A DNA stretch of 35,192 nucleotides, from positions 1 to 35,192 of the forward strand of contig CASEGL010000011.1 of NCBI GenBank assembly GCA_949287525.1. Direction: 5' to 3'. The stretch is from an uncultured Rikenellaceae bacterium (GTDB lineage: Bacteria > Bacteroidota > Bacteroidia > Bacteroidales > Rikenellaceae). Position numbers and translations under genes: made by a program. Below are positions 8,584-16,261 of the stretch, piece by piece. The notes under the pieces were generated by a model, which saw only the letters and a program-made list of their open reading frames with translations, did not search any database and had not been told where the DNA came from. Each line of letters starts with the position of its first letter. Positions within the stretch are counted from its first letter, which is position 1.

Positions 8584-8615
8584 CCTGCACGAAAACTACG
8601 CCATACACGGAATCC

Positions 8616-9137
8616 ATGGAACAGGACAAAGGTTATCTGCATCTCTACACCGGCAACGGGAAGGGCAAGACGACGGCCGCCTTCGGGCTGGCGCTGCGCG
8701 CACTGTGCGCCGGCAAACGGGTCTTCGTCGGCCAGTTCGTCAAGAGCATGAAATACAACGAGACGGCGGTGGCCGACCGTTTCGACGGCATCGAGATCCA
8801 TCAGTACGGACGGGGCTGCTTTATCAACCGGCCGGCTGTTCCCGAAGACCGTGCCGCAGCCGAAGCGGGCTGGGAGGCCTGCCGAGAAGTGCTGCGGAGC
8901 GACCGTTTCGACGTGGTGATCCTCGATGAGTTGAATATCGCCTTCTACTACGAACTGCTCGATGCCGATCGGGTGCTGGCCGATATCCGCGCACGCAATC
9001 CGCACATTGAGGTAGTGGTCACCGGCCGTTATGCGCCGCAGGCGCTGGTGGATGCCGCCGATCTGGTGACCGAAATGCGTGAGGTGAAGCACTACTACAC
9101 ACAGGGCGTGCTTTCGCGCAACGGCATAGACCGTTAG
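8616..9137 (+). CDS. cobO: Cob(I)alamin / cob(I)yrinic acid a,c-diamide adenosyltransferase
   Basis: A 173-residue CobA/CobO/BtuR-type enzyme that transfers the 5'-deoxyadenosyl group of ATP to the cobalt of reduced corrinoids, making coenzyme B12. The P-loop GNGKGKTT is at residues 13-20. VVILDELNIAFYY and the late DAADLVTEMREVKHYYTQG segment are family motifs. The ATG at 8616 starts the conserved N-terminus; the longer open frame upstream is antisense to the DUF2284 gene. It is transcribed away from the DUF2284/Dph6-like pair and ends at a hairpin terminator. The product is cytosolic. It supplies the intracellular step after BtuB-type uptake and is the firmest evidence that this region concerns corrinoids. 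Confidence 0.93.
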   Translation: MEQDKGYLHLYTGNGKGKTTAAFGLALRALCAGKRVFVGQFVKSMKYNETAVADRFDGIEIHQYGRGCFINRPAVPEDRAAAEAGWEACREVLRSDRFDVVILDELNIAFYYELLDADRVLADIRARNPHIEVVVTGRYAPQALVDAADLVTEMREVKHYYTQGVLSRNGIDR

Positions 9138-9157
9138 CCGGTATTATCAACAGCGGT

Positions 9158-9194
9158 GGCGGAACGGCGGACGATGTGTGGTTCCGCCGTTTTC
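9158..9194 (+). terminator. Rho-independent terminator after cobO
   Basis: Stem GGCGGAAC (9158-9165) pairs with GTTCCGCC (9181-9188), followed by GTTTTC. An outer CAACAG/CTGTTG pairing (9148-9153 with 9194-9199) extends it. Confidence 0.65.
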
Positions 9195-9345
9195 TGTTGT
9201 CCAATGGCGACAATTTTGGGGTGTACCGGCCGGAAACAATAGTTGTTCTTGCTTCTTTCGGCGGAAAGGGCTGTCTTTATTTCGTCGCCCGTCTCACGGT
9301 CGGACGGCTGGAACCTTTGAAACATATAACCAAACTCACTTACCT

Positions 9346-9858
9346 ATGAAAAAACTGCTGTTGATGGCGGCGATGCTCTTTGCGCTCGTTCCGCTGCGTG
9401 CCTCGGCACAAGAAGATCACAAGGTGTTTGACTATCAAGGCGAAATCAACTTGATGTGCGGCCTTGACATGTACAATGAGGTCGGGTATGCCAATCTGGA
9501 GATTGTGAACGGTATCCGCTTCTCGCGCAACCTCTTCGTCGGTGCCGGTCTCGGACTTTCCGTCTCGATGGGCGACGAGGCCATCCTGATTCCGTTGTTC
9601 GTCGATGTGAAGGGCTATTTCCCCGTGTCGCGAAGTGTCGATCTCATGGCCGGCGTCGATCTCGGTACCAAGCTGGACTACTTCTACGGCATGACGGGTG
9701 GATGGCTCATGCGTCCCGAATTCGGTCTCCACTTTCAGTTCAATCGGGGACTGGGACTCAATGTGGCGCTGTTCTACGAAGCTTATGGCTATGGGTATAT
9801 CTTGGATATTCAGGAGTATACCAACTTGGTCGGCCTGAAGCTGGGCTTCCACTTCTGA
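9346..9858 (+). CDS. Small outer-membrane beta-barrel protein, function unknown
   Basis: A 170-residue protein. The ATG at 9346 is chosen because it begins a clean signal peptide (MKKLLLMAAMLFALVPLRASAQ, 22 residues, cleavage after AQ); the longer open frame upstream has no such start. The mature part consists of alternating strands with glycine and aromatic residues (LFVGAGLGLSVSMGD, VDLMAGVDLGTKLDYFYG, LVGLKLGFHF) and ends in Phe, fitting an eight-stranded outer-membrane barrel. No specific family is recognised. It stands alone between the cobO terminator and its own terminator. A weak promoter-like AACCTTTG lies at 9312-9319. Confidence 0.75.
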   Translation: MKKLLLMAAMLFALVPLRASAQEDHKVFDYQGEINLMCGLDMYNEVGYANLEIVNGIRFSRNLFVGAGLGLSVSMGDEAILIPLFVDVKGYFPVSRSVDLMAGVDLGTKLDYFYGMTGGWLMRPEFGLHFQFNRGLGLNVALFYEAYGYGYILDIQEYTNLVGLKLGFHF

Positions 9859-9881
9859 TCGTTCCCGCAACACACGACAAG

Positions 9882-9926
9882 CAGGGCGCACCTCTCCGTC
9901 GGGAGGATGCGCCCTGTCTGTTGTTT
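9882..9926. terminator. Hairpin terminator after the small barrel gene
   Basis: CAGGGCGCA (9882-9890) pairs with TGCGCCCTG (9908-9916), with an inner CCTCTCC…GGGAGG stem, followed by a T-rich TCTGTTGTTT. It probably serves the rightward gene and also lies downstream of the leftward pseudogene. Confidence 0.75.
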
Positions 9927-9942
9927 ACGGCTCGTTGCCACG

Positions 9943-10507
9943 CTAACCGAAACGCCATGCGGCGCCCAGCACGAGCGAACCCGAACTGATGCCCTGACGG
10001 TCGCCCGTGCGGATAAAGGAGTAGATGAGGCTGTTCTTGCAGGTCCGACAGATTACCCACCGTCAGGGATCGTAGCCGATACCGATGCGCAGCATGGACA
10101 TGTCGGGGTAGAGCCGGTAGCTGCCGTCGGAGCGCCGGTTGTCGAGGTAGAAGCCCTTATCTGATCGTCCACGATCTCCTTGGAGTAGTAGCTGTACTGC
10201 AAGTCGAGCGACTTGGTGCGTCCCTTCTGGCGCGAGTGGAGACAGTCGAGGCCGTAGCTGACATTCAGCCCGTAGTTCTTGTAGAAGAAACCAGTGCCGA
10301 TTCTCTTCGGCCTGTCGGATCTGTAGGTCAGCTCGTTGCTGTCGTGCGTCTCGATCAGCGACAGGGAATTGTCGATCAGGAAACATTTGGCCGTAAACCG
10401 GTTGGCGTAGTCGTGGTAATAGCTTCCCGTCGTGTCGCTTTGGGCATACGCGGCGGTTCACGACACGGTCAAGGTCAGCAGCAAGGCAAGCAGGGGCGTT
10501 TCATCAT
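9943..10507 (-). pseudogene. Decayed DUF4421-like outer-membrane protein gene
   Basis: Read leftward, the region encodes pieces of one barrel protein in three frames. ATG ATG AAA CG (from 10507) must shift one base at a C run to continue the signal peptide LLALLLTLTVS. An in-frame TGA then interrupts it before TAAYAQSD. A long intact stretch follows (…YGLNVSYGLDCLHSR…SLDLQYSYYSK). A frameshift near 10160 leads to KGFYLDNRRSDGSYRLYP…GIGYD, which ends at a stop near 10063. A last piece in another frame (NSLIYSFIRTGDRQ…LVLGAAWRFG) stops at 9943. The order of motifs resembles DUF4421 proteins of Bacteroidota, which are usually much longer, so internal sequence has probably been lost too. Family assignment is from memory of motifs; the broken state is directly visible. 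Confidence 0.65.
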
Positions 10508-10544
10508 CAGCAGGGGCAGGGGTATAGGGATGGGGACGGTCATA

Positions 10545-10585
10545 CGAAAAGTCACGAGCCGTCGGGTCCGGTTCGTGACTTTTCG
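10545..10585. terminator. Inverted repeat downstream of pepD
   Basis: CGAAAAGTCACGAGCC (10545-10560) pairs with GGTTCGTGACTTTTCG (10570-10585) with one mismatch and a 9-base loop. It lies 33 bases beyond the pepD stop and fits a terminator for that leftward gene. Confidence 0.65.
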
Positions 10586-10618
10586 TGTCGGGCTGTGTCG
10601 GCCCGTTCCGTGCGCCGA

Positions 10619-12070
10619 TCAGATGGTGCGCAGGATCTCGATCAGGTATTTCCAGAAACGGTCCACGGCCTTGATTTCCAGCCGCTCGTCGGGCGAGTGG
10701 ACGCCGCGCATGGTCGGACCTACGGAGATCATCTCCAGATGCGGATACTTTTCGAGAAAGAGGCCGCACTCCAGACCGGCGTGGATGGCGCGCACTTTGG
10801 GAGCCGCGCCGAATAGCCGCTCATAAGCGTCTTCAGCTACCTTGAGCAGATGACTGGAGGGGTCGGGCGCCCAGCCGGGATAGCCTTCGCCATGCTCGAC
10901 GGTGGCTCCGGCCAGCCGGAAGATGGCTCCGATGGTCATGGCGGCGTTGGCCTTGGCGCTCTCGACCGACGAACGCTGCGAAAGCGTAACGACAATGCGG
11001 TCGTCGCCGGCAAATTTGACGGAAGCGAGGTTGGACGAGGTTTCGGGCAGGCCGGGCAGCGAGTAGCTCATGGCCAGCACGCCGTTGGCAACGCCCTGCA
11101 GGGAGAGCAGCAGCGCCTGCTGGGTGGCCAGGTCAATCACGCTGTCGGGGCGCTCGGCATCGGCCACCTCGAGGCGTACGTTCTCGTCCGTGTATTTGTA
11201 TTCGGCGGCGAACACGCCGGCCATCTCTGCGGCATAGCTGCGGAAGGCGTCGGCCTGTGCGGCGGGAATGCCGAATACGGCCCATGCGTCGCGGGGAATG
11301 GCATTGCGCAGGTTGCCGCCGTCGAAACGGTTCAGACGCAGGCCGAAACGGTCGGAACCGGCCAGCAGCAGACGGGTCAGCAGCTTGTTGGAGTTGCCCA
11401 GTCCGTCGTTGATGTTGTCGCCGGAGTGGCCGCCCTTCAGACCCGACACGCTGGCGCGCAGCCATGCCATGCCCTCGGGAGCCTGTTCCTTGCGGTAGGT
11501 GAAGGTGGCTACGGTATCGACACCGCCCGCGCAGCCGATGAAGATCTCGCCGTCATCCTCGGAGTCGAGGTTGATGAGGTAGTGGCCCGTGAGCATGTCC
11601 TTGCCGAGGTTGAAGGCACCCGTCAGACCGGTCTCCTCGTCGATGGTGAACAGAGCCTCCAGATCGGGATGTTCGAGCCCATCGGTCGTGAGCAGCGCCA
11701 GCGCGGTGGCCATGCCGATGCCGTCGTCGGCGCCCAGCGTCGTGCCGCGCGCCTTGACCCATCCGCCGTCGATGTAGGTCTCGATCGGGTCGTTCAGAAA
11801 ATCGATCTCACGGTCGGCCTCCTTTTCGCAGACCATATCCATGTGGCTCTGCAGCACGATCGTCGGTTTGCCGGCCATCGAAGGGGTGGCCTTGCGGTAC
11901 ATGACGATGTTGCCTGCGGCGTCTTTCTTGTAGGGGATGTCGTGTTTCCGAGCGAAGTTTTCCAGATAGGCGATGATCTTCTCCTCCTTTTTGGAGGGGC
12001 GGGGAACCTGATTGATCTCGTCGAAGATCGTCCAAACGGCTTTCGGCTCAAGATTGCGGATTTCTGACAT
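10619..12070 (-). CDS. pepD: Aminoacyl-histidine dipeptidase, M20C family
   Basis: A 483-residue cytosolic metallopeptidase (Xaa-His dipeptidase, close to the usual 485 residues). The start at 12070 (MSEIRNLEPK…) matches the family N-terminus; the longer frame upstream is unlike it. Zinc-site motifs are visible: LQSHMDMVCEK (His76, Asp78), GADDGIG (Asp115/Asp116) and TIDEETGL with the catalytic Glu pair near 145-146. A dimerisation-type segment (KGGHSGDNINDG) follows near residue 208, and a late HAGLECGLF motif supplies further conserved residues. PepD cleaves dipeptides such as carnosine and other Xaa-His peptides. It is transcribed alone, away from ispF, and ends at the inverted repeat at 10545-10585. 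Confidence 0.93.
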   Translation of the reverse strand: MSEIRNLEPKAVWTIFDEINQVPRPSKKEEKIIAYLENFARKHDIPYKKDAAGNIVMYRKATPSMAGKPTIVLQSHMDMVCEKEADREIDFLNDPIETYIDGGWVKARGTTLGADDGIGMATALALLTTDGLEHPDLEALFTIDEETGLTGAFNLGKDMLTGHYLINLDSEDDGEIFIGCAGGVDTVATFTYRKEQAPEGMAWLRASVSGLKGGHSGDNINDGLGNSNKLLTRLLLAGSDRFGLRLNRFDGGNLRNAIPRDAWAVFGIPAAQADAFRSYAAEMAGVFAAEYKYTDENVRLEVADAERPDSVIDLATQQALLLSLQGVANGVLAMSYSLPGLPETSSNLASVKFAGDDRIVVTLSQRSSVESAKANAAMTIGAIFRLAGATVEHGEGYPGWAPDPSSHLLKVAEDAYERLFGAAPKVRAIHAGLECGLFLEKYPHLEMISVGPTMRGVHSPDERLEIKAVDRFWKYLIEILRTI

Positions 12071-12171
12071 AATTACTTGTGTTTTTGGCTCGGTGCCAAG
12101 GCGAATCGCGCCGGCGGCACCGCTTGTTATATGTTGATGTTTTTTCTGTGCTTTTTCCGTTCCCGGATCAG

Positions 12172-12202
12172 TTGTAAAGTTACGGAAAATATCGCTAATT
12201 TG
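12172..12202 (+). promoter_or_regulatory. Probable promoter of ispF
   Basis: TTG at 12172-12174, a 21-base spacer, then TAATTTG at 12196-12202, a one-base-short form of TAnnTTTG. The start codon follows 28 bases later. Confidence 0.4.
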
Positions 12203-12230
12203 CACCAAAAACCAACAGGAGGATACCACT

Positions 12231-12719
12231 ATGGGAATACCTTTCAGAATAGGACACGGTTATGACGTACATGCCTTGGCGCCGGGACTGCCGCTCCGGC
12301 TGTGCGGGGTGGATCTGCAGCACGAAAAGGGATGCGTCGCCCATTCGGACGGCGACGTGGCCGTTCATGCCCTGTGTGACGCGCTGCTGGGGGCAGTTGC
12401 GCTGGGCGACATCGGGCTGCACTTTCCCGACACGTCGGCCGCCTTCAAGGGCATCGACAGCATGCTGCTGCTGGACCGGTGCGTAGCCATGCTGGCCGAA
12501 CACGGCTGGCGGGTCGGCAACGTCGATGTGACGATCGCCATGCAGCGTCCCAAGCTGCGCCCCCATATCGACACGATGCGGGAGCGGCTGGCCGCACGGC
12601 TGGGAGTCGATGCTTCGTGCGTGTCGGTGAAGGCCACCACGACTGAACGGCTCGGCTTCGTGGGAAGGGAAGAGGGCGTCGAGGCGCATGCCGTGGCGCT
12701 GATCGTTGCCGGGGAATAG
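12231..12719 (+). CDS. ispF: 2-C-methyl-D-erythritol 2,4-cyclodiphosphate synthase
   Basis: A 162-residue enzyme of the MEP isoprenoid pathway. It cyclises CDP-methylerythritol 2-phosphate to methylerythritol 2,4-cyclodiphosphate, releasing CMP, and works as a homotrimer in the cytosol. The divalent-metal ligands are in place: GHGYDVH (Asp12, His14) and His46 after HSDGDVAV. The nucleotide-binding KATTTERLGFVGREEG motif lies near the C-terminus. Length and start match the family exactly. It is monocistronic here, divergent from pepD and convergent with the barrel gene at 12773, with a strong terminator between them. Confidence 0.97.
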   Translation: MGIPFRIGHGYDVHALAPGLPLRLCGVDLQHEKGCVAHSDGDVAVHALCDALLGAVALGDIGLHFPDTSAAFKGIDSMLLLDRCVAMLAEHGWRVGNVDVTIAMQRPKLRPHIDTMRERLAARLGVDASCVSVKATTTERLGFVGREEGVEAHAVALIVAGE

Positions 12720-12737
12720 ACCGGTAACGGCAACGGA

Positions 12738-12771
12738 AAAGCGGCGGATGGAAGTCCGCCGCTTTCGTTTT
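12738..12771. terminator. Bidirectional terminator between ispF and the barrel gene
   Basis: AAAGCGGCGGA (12738-12748) pairs perfectly with TCCGCCGCTTT (12755-12765) across a 6-base loop, followed by CGTTTT. It serves the converging genes on both sides. Confidence 0.8.
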
Positions 12772-12772
12772 G

Positions 12773-14104
12773 TCAGAAAACGTAGTTGATGTTCAGGTAA
12801 AGGCCGTTCCGTCCGTCGCGCCGGTCGAGCGCCAGTCCGTAGTCGATGGCGAGGACGAGGTTGCGGTTCATGACAAACTTGATGCCCAGACCGGAACTCA
12901 TGTGGAGCGACTCCGGATCGCCGCTGTAGATCAGCCTGCGGGTCTCTTCCGGGATCGAGGTGTCGTTGCCGATGGCGATCATCTCGTCCAGCCGGTAAGG
13001 GTTCGTGGTCAGTCCCATGTCGAAAAACGGGTTGAGTGCAATGTACCACTCCTGGCCGAAGAGGCGGAACGAGGGGAAGCGCCAGCGCAGTTCGACGTTG
13101 GCCCAGCCCATGCCGTCGCCCACGACACGGTTGTAGAGGATGCCGCGCAGGGAGAGCAGGCCGCCCAGAATGTCCGAATTGATCTGCCGCGGGAAGAGCG
13201 TGGCATAGTTCTGCTGCACGTAGAACGGGGCGTCGCCCGCCAGCGTTCCCTGCCAGCAGATCCGGTAGGCGAGGGTCAGTTTGTCTCCCCATAGCGGCAC
13301 GTAGTGGCGGAAGGAGAACGACGCCTTCAGGTAGCCGTCGCCGCGCCGGTCGATGATGTCGGGCGAGCCGTAGAGCAGGCAGTCGGCATACATGCCGCGT
13401 GTGGGGTCGGGTTCATGGTCGCGCGTGTCGTACACCAGTCCGGTCCGCAGCTCGATGTGGCTGCCGCCGCGGCTCTCGTCGTCGCGGATCAGTCCGTACT
13501 GGCGGTAGAGGTCGTACAGCGTCGTCTGGCCGTCGTAGCGTTTGACCTTGACGCGCCCCGTGTCGTAATAGAAAAAGCCGATGCCGGCCGCCCAGCCGAG
13601 CGCTCCCGTGATCCGTCCCTGCAGGTCGCCCATGATACGCAGCAGGTTGCGATCGACCGCATAGAAACCGGCGTTCTTGCGGGGGTCGTACGGCGCGGCA
13701 TAGCCGTTGAAACCATAGAAGGCCATCATCGTGTTGGGCAGGTAGCTGGCCGAGGCGGTCAGCCGCAGGTTGCGGAGCAGGTATTTCGAGTCGTAAAAGA
13801 CGTAATAGATGCCGGAACCTTTGGTGTAGTAACAGGCTTCGGCGGTCAGCTTGTGCAGGTAGGCGGGGTAGGTCGATCCGTCGCCGAACCAGTAGACATC
13901 GAGAATCGCTCCCAGCTGGACGCCCAGGTCGGAGTTGTAGCTCAATGCCGGGATGGGGACGAAGCTGACTCCGGTCTTGCGGTAGGGGGTGTCCTTGTCG
14001 GCCGGCGTATCGTCATCGCCCGCAGCGGAAGCGGGATGCAGCAACAGCGCGACGGCGAGTACCGGCAACAGCAACGGCCTCAAACATTTTCCGACAGACA
14101 ACAT
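12773..14104 (-). CDS. Omp85/BamA-TamA-type barrel outer-membrane protein
   Basis: A 443-residue protein from the ATG at 14104; a second ATG at 14119 would add MKCVR. The 14104 start is preferred because 14119 lies only five bases from the promoter box. A signal peptide (MLSVGKCLRPLLLPVLAVAL…, about 26 residues) precedes a barrel with the D15 motif YDTRDHEPDPTRGMYAD near residue 226 and an L6-like LLSLRGILYNR near 313, where Omp85 proteins have (V/I)RG. It ends NINYVF, with the terminal Phe typical of barrels assembled by BAM. POTRA domains are absent. It has the same general architecture as the protein at 6041. Function is unknown; surface-antigen-type transport or assembly roles are possible. 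Confidence 0.8.
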   Translation of the reverse strand: MLSVGKCLRPLLLPVLAVALLLHPASAAGDDDTPADKDTPYRKTGVSFVPIPALSYNSDLGVQLGAILDVYWFGDGSTYPAYLHKLTAEACYYTKGSGIYYVFYDSKYLLRNLRLTASASYLPNTMMAFYGFNGYAAPYDPRKNAGFYAVDRNLLRIMGDLQGRITGALGWAAGIGFFYYDTGRVKVKRYDGQTTLYDLYRQYGLIRDDESRGGSHIELRTGLVYDTRDHEPDPTRGMYADCLLYGSPDIIDRRGDGYLKASFSFRHYVPLWGDKLTLAYRICWQGTLAGDAPFYVQQNYATLFPRQINSDILGGLLSLRGILYNRVVGDGMGWANVELRWRFPSFRLFGQEWYIALNPFFDMGLTTNPYRLDEMIAIGNDTSIPEETRRLIYSGDPESLHMSSGLGIKFVMNRNLVLAIDYGLALDRRDGRNGLYLNINYVF

Positions 14105-14124
14105 ACGGACACATTTCATGCGGA

Positions 14125-14132
14125 CAAAGATA
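14125..14132 (-). promoter_or_regulatory. -7 promoter box for the leftward barrel gene
   Basis: On the minus strand this reads TATCTTTG. It is 20 bases from the ATG at 14104 and 5 bases from the alternative ATG at 14119. Confidence 0.5.
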
Positions 14133-14200
14133 CGCAATAACCTTCCCGCCGCATACGAATCATCGGACATAATGCGGTGTGTGAGATGCATTTTTTTCAT

Positions 14201-14208
14201 TAATTTTG
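14201..14208 (+). promoter_or_regulatory. -7 promoter box for the POTRA/barrel gene
   Basis: TAATTTTG matches TAnnTTTG and ends only 7 bases before the ATG at 14216, so the transcript would have a leader of a few bases at most. Confidence 0.5.
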
Positions 14209-14215
14209 AACAACC

Positions 14216-16204
14216 ATGTGTCGGGCGAAACATATTGCAGCCTTGCTGCTGTGCAGCGTACTGTTGTCGGGCATCGCGCAGGCGTATCCCCGCAGCGGGG
14301 CGACTGCATGGGTGGATACCGCGCGCGTGCATACGGTGTCGCCGATCCAGCAGGACGATTGTCCGCTGGAGGTCCGTTCGACAACCGATCCGGTCCGCAT
14401 GACGCTCCTCAGCTATCGGGGCGACCGCCGGACGGCGCTGGAGGCGGAGCGGACAGAGCGGTTTTACGACTCCCTGCAGACCCTGGCCTCGCGCAACCGT
14501 TTCTTGAGTTGGGTACATGATCTGGTCATCGTTCCCGTGCGGCCGACAACCATGATGAAGCCGAAGGTGGTGGACGAAACCGCCATTTACCGGCGGTGGA
14601 ACGGCATGCGTATTGCCGCCATCGAATTCGAACAGAGCAACGTGTTCGATCCTGCCCACAGCTATCTGGAGAAGGCAGCCAATGCCGTCCATGCGGTGAC
14701 CCGCGAAAGGACGGTGCGGCGCGACCTATTGTTTCATGCCGGCGAACCGTTCAATGCGGAGACGGTCGTGCGTTACAAGCAGCTGCTCCGGTCGCGGCAA
14801 TATATCGCCAATGCGAATATCGAAGTGATGCCCGCTCCGGACGATCCCGACGCGGTGATCGTCCGTGTCATCACGCAGGACAACTGGAGTATCAGCGGCG
14901 ACGGTGGCGCACAGGGACTCTCCGGCAAGATATGGGGAGAAATCTACGATGCCAACTTTCTGGGTACGGGCGACCGCTTCAGCTACCGGCTCAGCCTGGA
15001 TTGGAAAAACAAGAAGTACGAAGGCAGCCTGTTCCGATACCACATTCCCAACCTGTTCGGCTCGTTCGTCTCGGCCGATTTCTCGGCCGGCCGGTCGTTC
15101 GACGAACGTTATTACGGCGGCACGATCAACAAGCGGCTGATCCAGCCCACCGACTACGAAGTGGGCGCCGCGTTCGAGAATGTGGGCAACCGGCTGTACG
15201 TCCGCTACCAGACGCCCGACCAGACCGTCGAAGGCGACTACATGGTACGTTACAACCATCTGGATCTGTGGTGCGGCTATTCCTGGTTCTGGCCGTCAAT
15301 CGTTTCCAGCATCTATGGAATGGCGCGCTTCGACCATCTGAAATGGCTCGATGCACCCCGCTATACAGGAGGGGATGACGGTTCGGGTAACCCCGCCAGC
15401 CTGCCGGTCGATGACCGCTTCAATCCTTATTTCTACAATTCGGATATTGTTCTCGGTTCGGCCGGCCTGTACAGCGAACGGTTCTTGACCACAAGCCTGA
15501 TCTACGGATACGGCTACAACGAATACGTGGCAACGGGCTATCGCGCCGAAGTGACGCTCGGATATTCCGATGCGGACTACTATTCGGGGCTTTATGCGGG
15601 GCTGTCGTTCCGGCGGGGAGGTTTTCTCTCGTTCGGGTATCTGATGGGAGCCGTCTCGATAGGCAGTTTCTACACGCACAGCCTGGGATTCTACCGCTCG
15701 GCTCTCAATGCGCGGATCCAGTATTTCACGAACATGCTCGGTCGCAGCCGATTCACTACCAGACAGTTCATTACGATCGATTACCTGAAGGGGTGGAACC
15801 GGTTCGGCGGCTTTTACGAATCGGTGTGGTTCACTTCCCGCAGCGGTCCCCGTGCCGTACGGCACAGTCCGCTCGGCAGCGACCGGCTGGTGCTGAGTGC
15901 CGAAACGGTCGTCTTCACGCCCTGGCAGCCGCTGGGGTTCCGGATCGCCCTGTACGGCTTCGGCGACGTAGGCACCATCGGTTACGATCCGAACGTGTTC
16001 AGGAACGAATTCCAGGCCACGGTCGGCATCGGCGTGCGCCTCCGGAACGAACGGCTGATCTTCGGTACGATCCAACTCAGCCTGTTCTGCAATTTCGGGC
16101 GTTCGGGGCTGTTGAGCAATGAATGGATCCAGCTGACCAGCGAGCAGCGTCTCCAGACTCCCCGCTACATTCCTTCCAAGCCCGAGATCGTAGGGTACCA
16201 ATAA
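14216..16204 (+). CDS. POTRA-like domain plus beta-barrel outer-membrane protein
   Basis: A 662-residue protein. The signal peptide covers residues 1-23 (LLLCSVLLSGIAQA). Residues about 24-128 are a region I cannot assign. Residues about 130-222 look like one POTRA domain: MRIAAIEFEQSNVFDP, then RRDLLFHAGEPFNAE, RQYIANANIEV and VIVRVITQDNW, the beta-alpha-alpha-beta-beta order of Omp85 N-terminal domains. The remainder is barrel strands rich in Tyr, Phe and Gly. Unlike the other barrels here, it does not end in an aromatic strand: a tail of about 25 residues (…PSKPEIVGYQ) follows the last likely strand. An Omp85-like assembly or translocation role is plausible but unproven. It is divergent from the barrel gene at 12773. 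Confidence 0.7.
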   Translation: MCRAKHIAALLLCSVLLSGIAQAYPRSGATAWVDTARVHTVSPIQQDDCPLEVRSTTDPVRMTLLSYRGDRRTALEAERTERFYDSLQTLASRNRFLSWVHDLVIVPVRPTTMMKPKVVDETAIYRRWNGMRIAAIEFEQSNVFDPAHSYLEKAANAVHAVTRERTVRRDLLFHAGEPFNAETVVRYKQLLRSRQYIANANIEVMPAPDDPDAVIVRVITQDNWSISGDGGAQGLSGKIWGEIYDANFLGTGDRFSYRLSLDWKNKKYEGSLFRYHIPNLFGSFVSADFSAGRSFDERYYGGTINKRLIQPTDYEVGAAFENVGNRLYVRYQTPDQTVEGDYMVRYNHLDLWCGYSWFWPSIVSSIYGMARFDHLKWLDAPRYTGGDDGSGNPASLPVDDRFNPYFYNSDIVLGSAGLYSERFLTTSLIYGYGYNEYVATGYRAEVTLGYSDADYYSGLYAGLSFRRGGFLSFGYLMGAVSIGSFYTHSLGFYRSALNARIQYFTNMLGRSRFTTRQFITIDYLKGWNRFGGFYESVWFTSRSGPRAVRHSPLGSDRLVLSAETVVFTPWQPLGFRIALYGFGDVGTIGYDPNVFRNEFQATVGIGVRLRNERLIFGTIQLSLFCNFGRSGLLSNEWIQLTSEQRLQTPRYIPSKPEIVGYQ

Positions 16205-16207
16205 AAG

Positions 16208-16241
16208 AAGAGGCGGAACCCCGCAGGGGATTCCGCCTCTT
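16208..16241. terminator. Bidirectional terminator between the POTRA/barrel gene and trxA
   Basis: AAGAGGCGGAACCCC (16208-16222) pairs with GGGGATTCCGCCTCTT (16226-16241) with one bulged T and a GCA loop. A/T-rich flanks on both sides fit use in both directions. Confidence 0.75.
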
Positions 16242-16261
16242 TGCCGTATCGGCGCGGGTCA

